Below are positions 1 to 8,600 of a stretch of DNA of 49,084 nucleotides, in pieces. A program made the position numbers and the translations under genes. Every line of letters starts with the position of its first letter. The stretch's first letter is position 1. The DNA is from a virus: positions 1 to 49,084 of IMG/VR virus record IMGVR_UViG_3300036801_000234, one strand, 5' to 3'. The notes under the pieces were generated by a model, which did not search any database, was not told the DNA's origin, and saw only the letters and a list, made by a program, of their open reading frames with translations.

Positions 1-127
1 CTCGTGCCGCGTCCCGTGCCGAAGATGGGCGAGGCGGAGGCCCAGGGCGTCGTGGGCATGGCGATCGCCGGCGACGAAGAGGGCCTCGAGGCGCTGCTGG
101 CCGCCGAGCGCGCGGGCTTTGACCGCC
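1..127. repeat. terminal direct repeat, left copy
   Basis: The first 127 bases are identical to 48958-49084. The reading frame of the gene that starts at 48613 continues in phase from the right copy into the left copy. The sequence therefore closes to a circle of 48,957 bp. A 127-base overlap is also a common k-mer length in de Bruijn assembly, so it may reflect assembly of a circularly permuted genome rather than a true physical terminal repeat. Confidence 0.97.
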
Positions 128-198
128 CCGAACTCACCGAGCTCGTGACCGACACGCTGGAGAAAGTGCGTGCGGCGCGGGCGGCGCCGAGCGACTGA
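1..198 (+). CDS. virion-region protein, 3' part (starts at 48613)
   Basis: This is the C-terminal 65 codons of the gene cut by the window edge. The frame is open from base 1 (CTC GTG CCG) to the TGA at 196-198 and matches the frame of the 48613 gene. The tail contains an acidic helix-like stretch (GDEEGLEALLAAERAG). The next gene begins 3 bases after the stop. I do not recognise the family. Confidence 0.85.
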   Translation, partial: LVPRPVPKMGEAEAQGVVGMAIAGDEEGLEALLAAERAGFDRPELTELVTDTLEKVRAARAAPSD

Positions 199-201
199 TC
201 T

Positions 202-1116
202 GTGGCGCGCGTCCAGCACACCGACGTCGTCATCGGTGCGGGCGCTGGCGTTGTCGTCTCGATCTCCAAAAAGAGCAACGGGGCGCCAGCGGCGCTGTTC
301 TCGGATGAAGCTGGCGCGCCGCTGGCCAAAGTCGAAACCAACGACGTCGGCTTCTACTCGGTCTGGCTCAACGAGGGCGAATACATCGAGAAAGTCGCCG
401 GCTCGCCCCAGGAGGATCGCCAGATCCAGGTGGTCGCCCAGGCCACCGTGGTCGCCGCTGGTGAACACACCACAGGTGAAAAAGGCGAAAAAGGCGAAAA
501 AGGTGAAAAGGGCGACCCCGGCACCAACGGCGCTCCTGGTGAACCGGGCGAAGCGGTGGGCGGCTACCAGACCGGCGACTTTCGCTTCACGGCGATCGCC
601 GGGGCGCCCGAAGCGGGATTCCTCGCCGCTGACGGCGCGTCGTATCTGCGCGCCACCTACCCGGCGCTGTTCGCCGCGCTCGGCGGCGAAGCCTCGCCGT
701 GGGGTCTGCCGGACGGCACGCACTTCAACGTGCCCAACTACTCCGAACGGGTGCCGATGGGTCCGGGTGGCACAAACGCACGTGGGGCGCAGGTCGGCGC
801 GGCGACCAAAGCCATATCCGTCGCCGAGATGCCCGCTCACTCTCACACGGGCAAAACGGCGGCCGGCACCACGGGCGTCGAATCGCGGACGCACGTGCAC
901 GAATTCGGCGGCAACTCCGTGATGATTAACGCGGTGCCCGTCGCGCCGGCGGGCGGCGGCGCCGGCTGCAACACCAACAACATCACCGCCACGGGCCCCA
1001 ACCGCGAGAATCACACCCACACCGTCCCCGGCCTGACGATCCCCTCCGAAGGCGCGGGCACCCCGCGCAGCAACATGCAGCCGACCACGGTCTGTCCCGT
1101 GTGGATAAAGACCTGA
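202..1116 (+). CDS. collagen-like tail fibre with phage tail collar domain
   Basis: Starts with GTG directly after the preceding stop; 304 residues. Three parts are visible. Residues 1-90 form a small beta-rich module with the pattern also seen at the start of the other fibres here. Residues 90-118 are Gly-X-Y repeats (GEKGEKGEKG, then GDPGTNGAPGEPGE), a collagen-like stalk. From about 125 there is a phage tail-collar type domain with the hallmark FLAADGASYLRATYPALF and a PNYSERVPMG turn. The C-terminal part has three HxH motifs (HSHTG, HVHEF, HTHTV), as in metal-bound tips of some phage fibres. Likely role: host receptor contact. It is placed between head and tail-adaptor genes, away from the other fibres at 27.6-32.4 kb. 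Confidence 0.85.
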   Translation: MARVQHTDVVIGAGAGVVVSISKKSNGAPAALFSDEAGAPLAKVETNDVGFYSVWLNEGEYIEKVAGSPQEDRQIQVVAQATVVAAGEHTTGEKGEKGEKGEKGDPGTNGAPGEPGEAVGGYQTGDFRFTAIAGAPEAGFLAADGASYLRATYPALFAALGGEASPWGLPDGTHFNVPNYSERVPMGPGGTNARGAQVGAATKAISVAEMPAHSHTGKTAAGTTGVESRTHVHEFGGNSVMINAVPVAPAGGGAGCNTNNITATGPNRENHTHTVPGLTIPSEGAGTPRSNMQPTTVCPVWIKT

Positions 1117-1117
1117 G

Positions 1118-1774
1118 ATGCCCTTCGTAATCGAAACCGGCGAAGAGGTTCAGGCCCTCGTCAACGCCGTGATCGAAGACGGAGAGTTCGATGCCACGCC
1201 GGCGCAGGCGCTGCGCTGGCTGAGCTCGCGGCAGAAGAAGATGACCGCGCGCACGGCCTGCTACTGCAAGACGCTCTCGCTGGGCAATACCGTCGCTGGC
1301 CAGGACACCTACTCGCTTCCGGCGGAGATCGTGCGCGTGCTGCAGGTGACGGTCGGCACCTTCCCGCTCACCCAGGCGCGCCACGACGACTTCGCCAAGC
1401 TCGCCGCGCATTGGGAGATCCTGCTGGGCGAAGGCGGCATCGTCGGGCGCGAGGATTCCGCCGGCGGCGCGGCGCAGCTGCGCATCGCGCCGACGCCCGG
1501 CGACGCGCTCAGCTCGATCGCCGTCTACGCCGCGATGCTCTCGCCCGGGCTGGTGATTGGCGACGACGCGACGCTCGTGATCCCCGCCGACTACTACGAC
1601 GCGCTCATCAGCGGGGCGATCGCCACGGGCTCCGAGCGCACCGAAGCGCGCTATGACATCGCCGCCCAGGCCGAGGGGAAGTTCGATGCGGCCTGCCAGG
1701 AGCTCGCGGCGGCGACGACACGGCGCTTTCGCCCCGTCGGCCAGCAGAAGGCCCGCGTCTCCGGGTACTGGTGA
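1118..1774 (+). CDS. head-tail adaptor, P22 gp4-like
   Basis: ATG start, 218 residues. The middle carries a signature of podovirus adaptor proteins (QDTYSLPAEIVRVLQV): a YxLP turn followed by a conserved Arg and hydrophobic strand. Helical segments precede and follow it, and the chain ends in an R/Q-rich segment. Family members sit under the portal ring and close the head after packaging. The next gene overlaps by 4 bases (ATGA) and is a tail-hub candidate, the same order as gp4-gp10 in P22-like phages. The assignment rests on motif and position, not a database match. Confidence 0.65.
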   Translation: MPFVIETGEEVQALVNAVIEDGEFDATPAQALRWLSSRQKKMTARTACYCKTLSLGNTVAGQDTYSLPAEIVRVLQVTVGTFPLTQARHDDFAKLAAHWEILLGEGGIVGREDSAGGAAQLRIAPTPGDALSSIAVYAAMLSPGLVIGDDATLVIPADYYDALISGAIATGSERTEARYDIAAQAEGKFDAACQELAAATTRRFRPVGQQKARVSGYW

Positions 1775-3303
1775 TGGCCTTCGGGCTCTCGCGGCTGACG
1801 CAGGAAGATTTCTCGGGCGGCATGTTCCGGTCGGGACCGCCTCAGCGCATACCGTCCGGCGGCGCCTATGACCTCGGCAACACGCTGATCGACCGCAACG
1901 GCGGGATCTTCAAGCGCGGCGGCTCGGAGTACCGCGCCACGGCGTTCGGCGCCGGGCTGCGCCTGATCTGGGACGGCTGGCTGGCCAGCGGCCAGACGAC
2001 CCTCGTGGCTTCCACCACTGCGTTTGGCAAGCTCGCCGCCGGCGCCGTGACCAACCTCGGCGGCCCAGGCTTGTCACAGGCGGGCCGTCCAGCGGCCTAC
2101 GAAGGCAAGGTTTACATGCCGGGGGGATTCACCTACGACGGCACGACCGTGGGCGCAGCGGCCGTCACAGCGCCCTATTACGCGGTCGTCGCCAACCGCC
2201 TGCTCGCGGCCAGCGGCTCGCGCGTGCAGTTCTCGGTCATCGGCGACCCGACGAAATTTGAAGCGCTCGACTTCCACGAGCTGCCCGGCGGCGTCGAAAT
2301 CCTCGGCATCGAGGGCCTGCGCGCGAGCGCCGCGGTGTTCACCACCGCCGGCGTCTGGGTGATCGGCGGCCTGGCGCGCAACCTCGTCGACGCTGAAGGC
2401 AACGTGCAGCAGTCGCTTGACCTCTACAGCCAGGATCTCGTGCTCTGGGGCTCGGGCGGCATCGCTGCATGGGAGGGCGCGCTGATCGTGCCGAGCACCG
2501 AAGCGGTCTACCTGCTCTCGCTGGGCGTCAGCTCCGAACACGCGCAGTCCTTCGTGCGGATCTCAGACCCGATCGTCGACCTCTACCAGGACTACGTCCG
2601 CAGCGGCTACGCGCCCGGCCAGGCTGCTGTTCACCAGAACCACTACCTGCTGCCGATCATCGGGGCCGGCGACGTGATCGACGTGCTCGTCTGCCGCCTG
2701 GACGCGACCAACAGCCGCGGCCAGCGCACCTATCCGTGGACGCACCTCGGTGGCTCGGCGGCCAAGCTCGCCGCGCTCACCACGCGCATCATCTCGGGCT
2801 TCTCGCGCACGCCCGAACTGCTCGGCGCGCTCTACGGGGTGGACTCGCGCCCGGTGACGCTCTACTACTTTCAGCCGACGGCCAACTCAGAGCTCGACCA
2901 CGATGGCACGATCCCCAACTGGACGATCACCACGCGCGCCTACCCGACGGGCAACAACGTGCCCAACACGGTGACGAAGCTGAAGGTCCGCTACCAGCTG
3001 ACCGGCCCGAACGACCCGACGCTCAGCTGCGGCGTCTCCACGGAATCGCCGGTCGGGGCCAAAGGCGCGGCCACGTGGGGCAACGTCTCATGGGGCCAGT
3101 TCTCCTGGGCGACGCCGAGCGCGCAGACGTTTGAGCTGCTGGCCGGCGAGGCTCCCGAGGATCACGACGGCAGCGCGCCGTACTCTTGGCACCCAAGGAA
3201 GAAAGTGCGATACATCCAGTTCCGGCTCTCAAGCCACGACGCGACCTCACAGCTCGCGATCCGCTCGCTCGAGGTGTCGGTCAGACTGCAGGGGAGGACC
3301 TAA
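1771..3303 (+). CDS. tail hub/nozzle protein, P22 gp10-like
   Basis: 510 residues, overlapping the adaptor gene by 4 bases. The N-terminus has the pattern common in podovirus nozzle or stabilisation proteins (DFSGGMFRS, then RNGGIFKRGGSEY). A long beta-propeller-like run of short strands follows, with repeated GVWVIGG or YLLSLG type blades. The C-terminal part (about 430-510) is a beta-sandwich. In P22-like phages the equivalent protein forms the tube below the adaptor ring. No catalytic motif is evident. Confidence 0.65.
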   Translation: MMAFGLSRLTQEDFSGGMFRSGPPQRIPSGGAYDLGNTLIDRNGGIFKRGGSEYRATAFGAGLRLIWDGWLASGQTTLVASTTAFGKLAAGAVTNLGGPGLSQAGRPAAYEGKVYMPGGFTYDGTTVGAAAVTAPYYAVVANRLLAASGSRVQFSVIGDPTKFEALDFHELPGGVEILGIEGLRASAAVFTTAGVWVIGGLARNLVDAEGNVQQSLDLYSQDLVLWGSGGIAAWEGALIVPSTEAVYLLSLGVSSEHAQSFVRISDPIVDLYQDYVRSGYAPGQAAVHQNHYLLPIIGAGDVIDVLVCRLDATNSRGQRTYPWTHLGGSAAKLAALTTRIISGFSRTPELLGALYGVDSRPVTLYYFQPTANSELDHDGTIPNWTITTRAYPTGNNVPNTVTKLKVRYQLTGPNDPTLSCGVSTESPVGAKGAATWGNVSWGQFSWATPSAQTFELLAGEAPEDHDGSAPYSWHPRKKVRYIQFRLSSHDATSQLAIRSLEVSVRLQGRT

Positions 3304-3309
3304 CCACCG

Positions 3310-3759
3310 ATGGCGATCATCCTGCCGCACATCTTCCAAGACGGCGTTGACGAAAACGCCTCCGGGGTCCAGGTCGACGAAAACCTCAACGTGCTGAAGT
3401 CGGCCATCGAACTCCTCGAAGCGAGGGTCGCGGGCCTCGAGGCGACCAACGCCAACCGCTCTAAAGACTTCGCCCTCGCCGAAGTGCTCACCGGCCGCGC
3501 CCTGAGCACCAACTACACGCCGAGCGCCACCCGCGCGGCGATGGTCTTGCTGTCGGTGCGCGCGAACCCGACCGACGCGCGTGCGCAGGTCTACATCGAC
3601 GGCACGGCCGTGATCGCCAACGGTGGCGTCGACCTCGTCGCCGGCAAGGTGAACATGCTCTCCTTCGAGGTCAAAGCCGGTGGCACCTGGCAGTGCGTCG
3701 CGGCAGCTGGCCCGATGGACCTGCTCACGTCGACCTACGTGCTGCTCCCGAAAGCCTGA
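3310..3759 (+). CDS. probable short tail fibre or plug protein
   Basis: 149 residues with an ATG at 3310. It opens with PHIFQDGVDENASGVQVDENL, a pattern frequent at the start of small virion proteins. A predicted coiled coil covers residues 27-50 (LNVLKSAIELLEARVAGLEA), and a beta-rich C-terminal domain follows. The length and coiled-coil-plus-beta layout fit a trimeric tail accessory such as a needle or plug. It sits between the hub and the ejection genes and shares one base with the next gene (TGATG). Confidence 0.5.
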   Translation: MAIILPHIFQDGVDENASGVQVDENLNVLKSAIELLEARVAGLEATNANRSKDFALAEVLTGRALSTNYTPSATRAAMVLLSVRANPTDARAQVYIDGTAVIANGGVDLVAGKVNMLSFEVKAGGTWQCVAAAGPMDLLTSTYVLLPKA

Positions 3760-4532
3760 TGTTCGGGGCACGCACGACGCTCACCCGCCGCCCGCCGCTC
3801 GTGACGGCCGTGCGCAAGCAGGCCAACTCGGGCTCGGGGGGCGCGCGCCAGCGCAGCTCCAGCTCGAGCAGCTCCTCACCGGGCTATCTGCCGCCTCCGC
3901 CCGGGGGCGCGTACAAGCCCTACCAGCCCGTCGTGCCGTCGGCGGCCTACAACCCGACGCTCGACATCGAACTCGAGGCGGGCAAGCGCGGGACCGCCAA
4001 CACGATCGAGGATCTGCTCACGAAGCGCTCGCGCGGCGACGCGGGCTTCGCGATCGACCAGGGCGAACTGCAGCGCGAGGAAGGTGAACAGAGCGCGGCG
4101 CACGATCGCGCCCTGAAGTCGATCGCGCAGGGCTTTCAGCGCCTCGGCGTGCGCCAGACCGAGGGCGCCAACGCCGCCGGCGTGCTGCACAGCGGCGCGC
4201 TGGCGCAGGCCGCCCAGAAGCGCGCGGCCAACGAGGCGACGGCGCGCGAACCCGTCGACGTCGCCTACGCCCAGCAGCAGGGCGCCAACAAGCGCGCGCT
4301 CGCGCGCCTGGCGCTCGCCCATCAGCAGGAAGGTGAAGACACCGGCACGGGGATCAGCCGCGCCGAGCGCGAACAGGCGCAGTTCGGCATCGACACGCGC
4401 ACCGTGGAGAACCGTGAAGCCACCAACAACGGCTACCTGGACTCCGGCGGCGTGATCGCGCGCACCTCCCAGCAGCGCGGCGCCGGCTTCGTGAAGGTCG
4501 GCCAGCCGCTGCGGCCGTGGGGCAGGCGCTGA
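3759..4532 (+). CDS. probable internal/ejection protein
   Basis: 257 residues if it starts at the ATG at 3759, which overlaps the upstream stop (TGATG). An earlier in-frame start at 3693 would lie inside the upstream gene and is less likely. The N-terminus is basic and Ser-rich (SSSSSSSS near residue 35). The rest is Ala/Arg/Gln-rich helix with almost no Cys or Trp. Together with the next two genes it forms a cluster at the place where podoviruses encode DNA-ejection proteins. No sequence family is recognised. Confidence 0.6.
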   Translation: MFGARTTLTRRPPLVTAVRKQANSGSGGARQRSSSSSSSSPGYLPPPPGGAYKPYQPVVPSAAYNPTLDIELEAGKRGTANTIEDLLTKRSRGDAGFAIDQGELQREEGEQSAAHDRALKSIAQGFQRLGVRQTEGANAAGVLHSGALAQAAQKRAANEATAREPVDVAYAQQQGANKRALARLALAHQQEGEDTGTGISRAEREQAQFGIDTRTVENREATNNGYLDSGGVIARTSQQRGAGFVKVGQPLRPWGRR

Positions 4533-5653
4533 TGGCCGTCCCGCGCACCGCTCGTCGCCAGCCCCAGCTCTCCTCCCAGGCGCAGATCAACGCCGTGCTG
4601 CGCTACGCGCCCCAGCGCCAGGCGCTCGCCCAGGCCGCCAGCGAAGCGCGCGAACAGCACGACGCGGCGATCGCGGGCGCTCAGTCAGAGGCGCGCCTGA
4701 ACCAGGCCAACGTGACCAACGCCGCGCCGACGGTGCAGGGGATCTACGACCGCGCCGCGGGCGCGAGTTCGGCGGCACGCGACAAGCTGGCCAGCGTGCT
4801 GCAGGGCCTCGGCCCCAGCGCCTCGAACTTCCAAGCAGCTGCGGCCACGGAGGGCGCGCAGGGCGCCGAACGGACCGCGCGCGAGGGCGCAGCTGCCACG
4901 AGCGCGCTGCGCTCGCAGTCGCTGGCGGTCGCCGCGGCGCCGGCGTTCGCGCGCACGCTCGCCGATCAGCAGCTGGCCAAGACGCTCTCAAAGCTCGTCA
5001 GCACCCAGCAGGGCATCGACTCCCAGCAGGGCCTGGCCACGTCCTCCGAACAGGCGCGCGAAGACAAGGAAAACCGCGCCGCAGCGCTCACAAAGCGCGG
5101 GCAGGACATCACCGCCACGAGCGACAAGGAAGGCCACGAAGCCACGCGCGAAGGCAACCGGATCACGGCCAAGCACTACGCCAACGCCGACAAACCGGGC
5201 GGTGGCAAACCGCTCTCGCCCGACAAGCAGCGCGGCGCCTCAGAAACGATCCGCTCGCTCGAAGGCAAGGCACGTCTGCTGCGCCAGCACGGCCTCGGCC
5301 CCCAGCAGGTCTACGCCGAACTCACGCGCGAACACCCCGAGGCCAACCACACCGTCAACGTCGTCAAGCGCGACGAAAAGGGCAAGCCGATCCTCAACAG
5401 CAAAAACGAAGTCCAGTACGAATCTCAGACGACGAAGCACCCCAAGATCGCCGCCTCAGACACGCTGCTCTCGCAGGCCGCGATCGACTCCGTCTACGGC
5501 TACGGGCGCGTCTCCAAGCAGACGATGGAAAAGCTGCACAAGGCCGGCTACTCCCTCGAAGAGCTCGAACTGCAGGCGCCTCCCCCGGGCGGATGGAAAC
5601 CCGCTGCCAAGGCGCCTGCGCCGAACATCGGCTCACGACGCAACGCGCGGTAG
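4532..5653 (+). CDS. probable internal/ejection protein
   Basis: 373 residues from the ATG at 4532, which overlaps the upstream stop (TGATG). A GTG at 4517 is possible but needs a 16-base overlap. The first 220 residues are Ala/Gln-rich helical sequence. The C-terminal third is more globular, with HPKIAASDTLLSQAAID and SLEELELQAPPPGGWKPA. It is a candidate pilot or ejection-complex subunit by position and composition. No motif fixes the function. Confidence 0.6.
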   Translation: MAVPRTARRQPQLSSQAQINAVLRYAPQRQALAQAASEAREQHDAAIAGAQSEARLNQANVTNAAPTVQGIYDRAAGASSAARDKLASVLQGLGPSASNFQAAAATEGAQGAERTAREGAAATSALRSQSLAVAAAPAFARTLADQQLAKTLSKLVSTQQGIDSQQGLATSSEQAREDKENRAAALTKRGQDITATSDKEGHEATREGNRITAKHYANADKPGGGKPLSPDKQRGASETIRSLEGKARLLRQHGLGPQQVYAELTREHPEANHTVNVVKRDEKGKPILNSKNEVQYESQTTKHPKIAASDTLLSQAAIDSVYGYGRVSKQTMEKLHKAGYSLEELELQAPPPGGWKPAAKAPAPNIGSRRNAR

Positions 5654-5656
5654 CTG

Positions 5657-8600
5657 ATGCCCGCCTCCGGCCGCGGCGCCAATCTCGACACGAGCCGCCG
5701 CGTCGGCGCGCGGCGTAAGCCGCCGCCAGCTCCCTCACCGCTGCAGAAAGTCGTCGCTGCTGCGCCGCCGGTGAACCTGCGCGCGCCGGCGGTGACGCCG
5801 CACTCAAGCGAACCGTTCCGCCCGGCCCAGCAGCAGGCCCAGCGCAAGGTGGTCAAGGCGCAGAAGGCGCTCCCGCGCGAACCGACGCCGCACATCCCGC
5901 GCCTGCCCAACCCGACGCCGGCGCAGTCCCACGCGGCGCTGGGGATCGCTCAGGCGGCCCAGAAAGCCTCGGGCAAGCCGCCTCAGACCTACTGGCGCGA
6001 AGCGGCCAACGACCCGCGCCTGAAGGACTACATCGCCACGATCACCCACTACGCAAACGCCGCCCAGGGTCACCTCGCCGCGACCGCCGGGCGCGCGCAG
6101 GATCCGGCGCTGGCCAACGTCTCGCCGGCGGCGATGCTGCAGGCGCGCCGCGAGGCCGTGGCGATCGGGCGTGGCTTCCTGGCCCAGACGCACGTCACCG
6201 CCTCACCGCAGGCGCCGCCGAAGGACATCGGCCTGCCCCTCTTCGGCCTGGCCGACATCCGCGTGCCCGGCACCTCTCACCTGGCCTCGGGGATCTCGAG
6301 CGCGCTGAAGACGCTCGCGCCCGGGCTGGCCTCGGCGACGCCGGAAACGAAGTTCGTCAAGGGCGCCCTCGGCGACGTCAAAGCGATCGGGACCTTCCCG
6401 TTCGTGGGCGGATACGAGGCCGCCAACGCCGTCGGGCACGCGGTCACGGGCGACCTGCAGCCCGCGGGCAAGCTGCTCTCGGGCGTGGCCAGCTCTCTGA
6501 AGCACGGCGCCGCCGGCGAACTGCTGCAGGGCCACCTCTCCGGCGCCGCGCGCGCCTTCCGCGAACACCCGGTCTTCACGGCGCTCGAAGCCGAGGCTGG
6601 GCTCGGCGCGGCCGAGCGCGTGGCCGCCGGCGTCGCTCGAGCGGGGGCCACAGGCGCCGCCGAGGGCAGCGCCCGTGCAGCGCTGCGCTCGTCGAACGTG
6701 CGCCCAGCGATCGGGCTGACGGGCGACGCTGGCCACGCGCGCCAGGGCGTCGGCGTCAAGCAGCGCACGTTCTCCAAGATCCCGCATCGTCGCTTCGCCC
6801 AGCAGATCGCCGATAGCCGCCGCGAGCCGATCACCGACGCGCGCGGCAACCCGATCCAGATCAAAGACCGCAACCAGACGGTCCCGGTCCTCAAGCCCTC
6901 CGACCGCCAGGCGTCGCGCTACCAGAAGCAACGCGCGAACTACGACTCGATGCGGGCGGTCAACGCCAACCGCACCGCGCGCGAAGCGGCGATGCACGCC
7001 GGCGCCGAGGCCGCGACGCGCCCGGGCAGGCTGCCGCTCGCGCTGCGCCGCGCGAACGTCGCCGGCGGTGGGCGCCATCTGCGCGCCGGCGGCCAGCTGA
7101 CGACCGTCGCCGAGCTGAGCGATCGCCTCGCTCGTCTGCACGCCGACGGCACGATCCTCTCGGCCGACCCCAAAGGCTTCGTGCGCGAGCTCGATAAGCG
7201 CATCGCCGTGATCCGCGGCGCCCTGGCGCGCCACGAGGCGCTGAAGGCCGAGGGCGGCAGCCTCTACCGCACGAAGGACGACCTGGCGGCCGCCCAGGGT
7301 GAGCTGAAGACCCTGCAGGCGGCGCGCGCGAACAAGCGCGTCATGGCGCAGATCCCGCAGATCGTGCAGCGCGGGCAGGCGTACGGCCGGGCCCTGAACG
7401 CCGCCGACAAGCCCCAGGTGCAGCTGCGCCTGCGCCCGCTCGAGCAGGTCGAACGCTCGCGGCTGATGACCTCTGCGCTGGCGCACATCCCCGGCGTGCG
7501 CCACGTGACCGAGGAGGAGCACGCCAAGCTCGAGCAGCAGGTCAAGGAGGCCGGCGGCAGCCGCACCGAACAGATCCTCGCCTCTGGCCGTCACCCCGGG
7601 CGCACCGCCGCGCACGAGCGCGCCACGCTCATCAAAGGCAAGGTGGAACTGCGCCAGCGCCAGACCAACGCGCGCGTCGCGGGCCTCGAGCGGCGCCTGG
7701 CGGCCAAGAAGGGCGCCGCACGGCGCTCCCAAGGCGGCGGCCCCGGGCGCGCGGTCGAGCCGATGCGCCGCGCCGACGTGAAGGTGATCCGCGACCTGCA
7801 GGGCAAGCTGGACAGCGCGCGCGCCGAGCAGAAGGGCCTGAAGACCGAGCACAACAAGGCCAAGCAGGCGCTGCGCGAGAACCCGCTGCCGCCGCGCGAG
7901 TCTGCCCTGCGCCACCCCAACGGCCACTTCCTCTCCACGCGCCATATCGAGGACGTGATCCGCCAGCACAACCGCGACCCGGCGACCGTCGGCTTCCTGC
8001 CCCACCGCATCGACGTCGGGCGCCAGGGCGACTACTACCAGCAGTTCCGCCCCGAGGCGCGCCCGAACCCCAAGGACGAGGTGAAAACGGGCGCGCTCTA
8101 CCAGCGCGGATCCACGAGCACCTCCGGCCAAGCGGTGTTCGACGAGCTCGCCGGCAAAGGCACGATGGCGGCCCGGACGATGTCCTACGACCAGCTGATC
8201 CAGGAGAACGGCCTGCTCAGCCCGGTCGTCGAGAAGGCCCGCAACGGCGAGGATCTGACCAACGCCGAGCAGCGGCTGCTCGACAAGTACGGCGGCTACA
8301 TGACCGGCAAGGAAGGCCACGAGCTCGCCGACCGCCTGCAGCGCGACACCGGCGAAGCGTGGATCCCCGTGCGCGCCTTCGCCGCGGCGCTGAAGAAGGA
8401 GGACCGCGAAGCCGTCCAGGCGGCGCAGTCGCCGGCGGCCGCGATGGAGACGGCCCAGCAGGGGCTGCTCAACAGCCGCTTCGTCGACAAGACCGACACC
8501 GGCGCGCACAACGTCGTGCTGATGCCGGCCCAGCAGATCCAGCGCCTGGCCGACCACCTGCAGCCCGCCGGCGAACTGCGCAAGTTCGCGCAGCTGCTCA

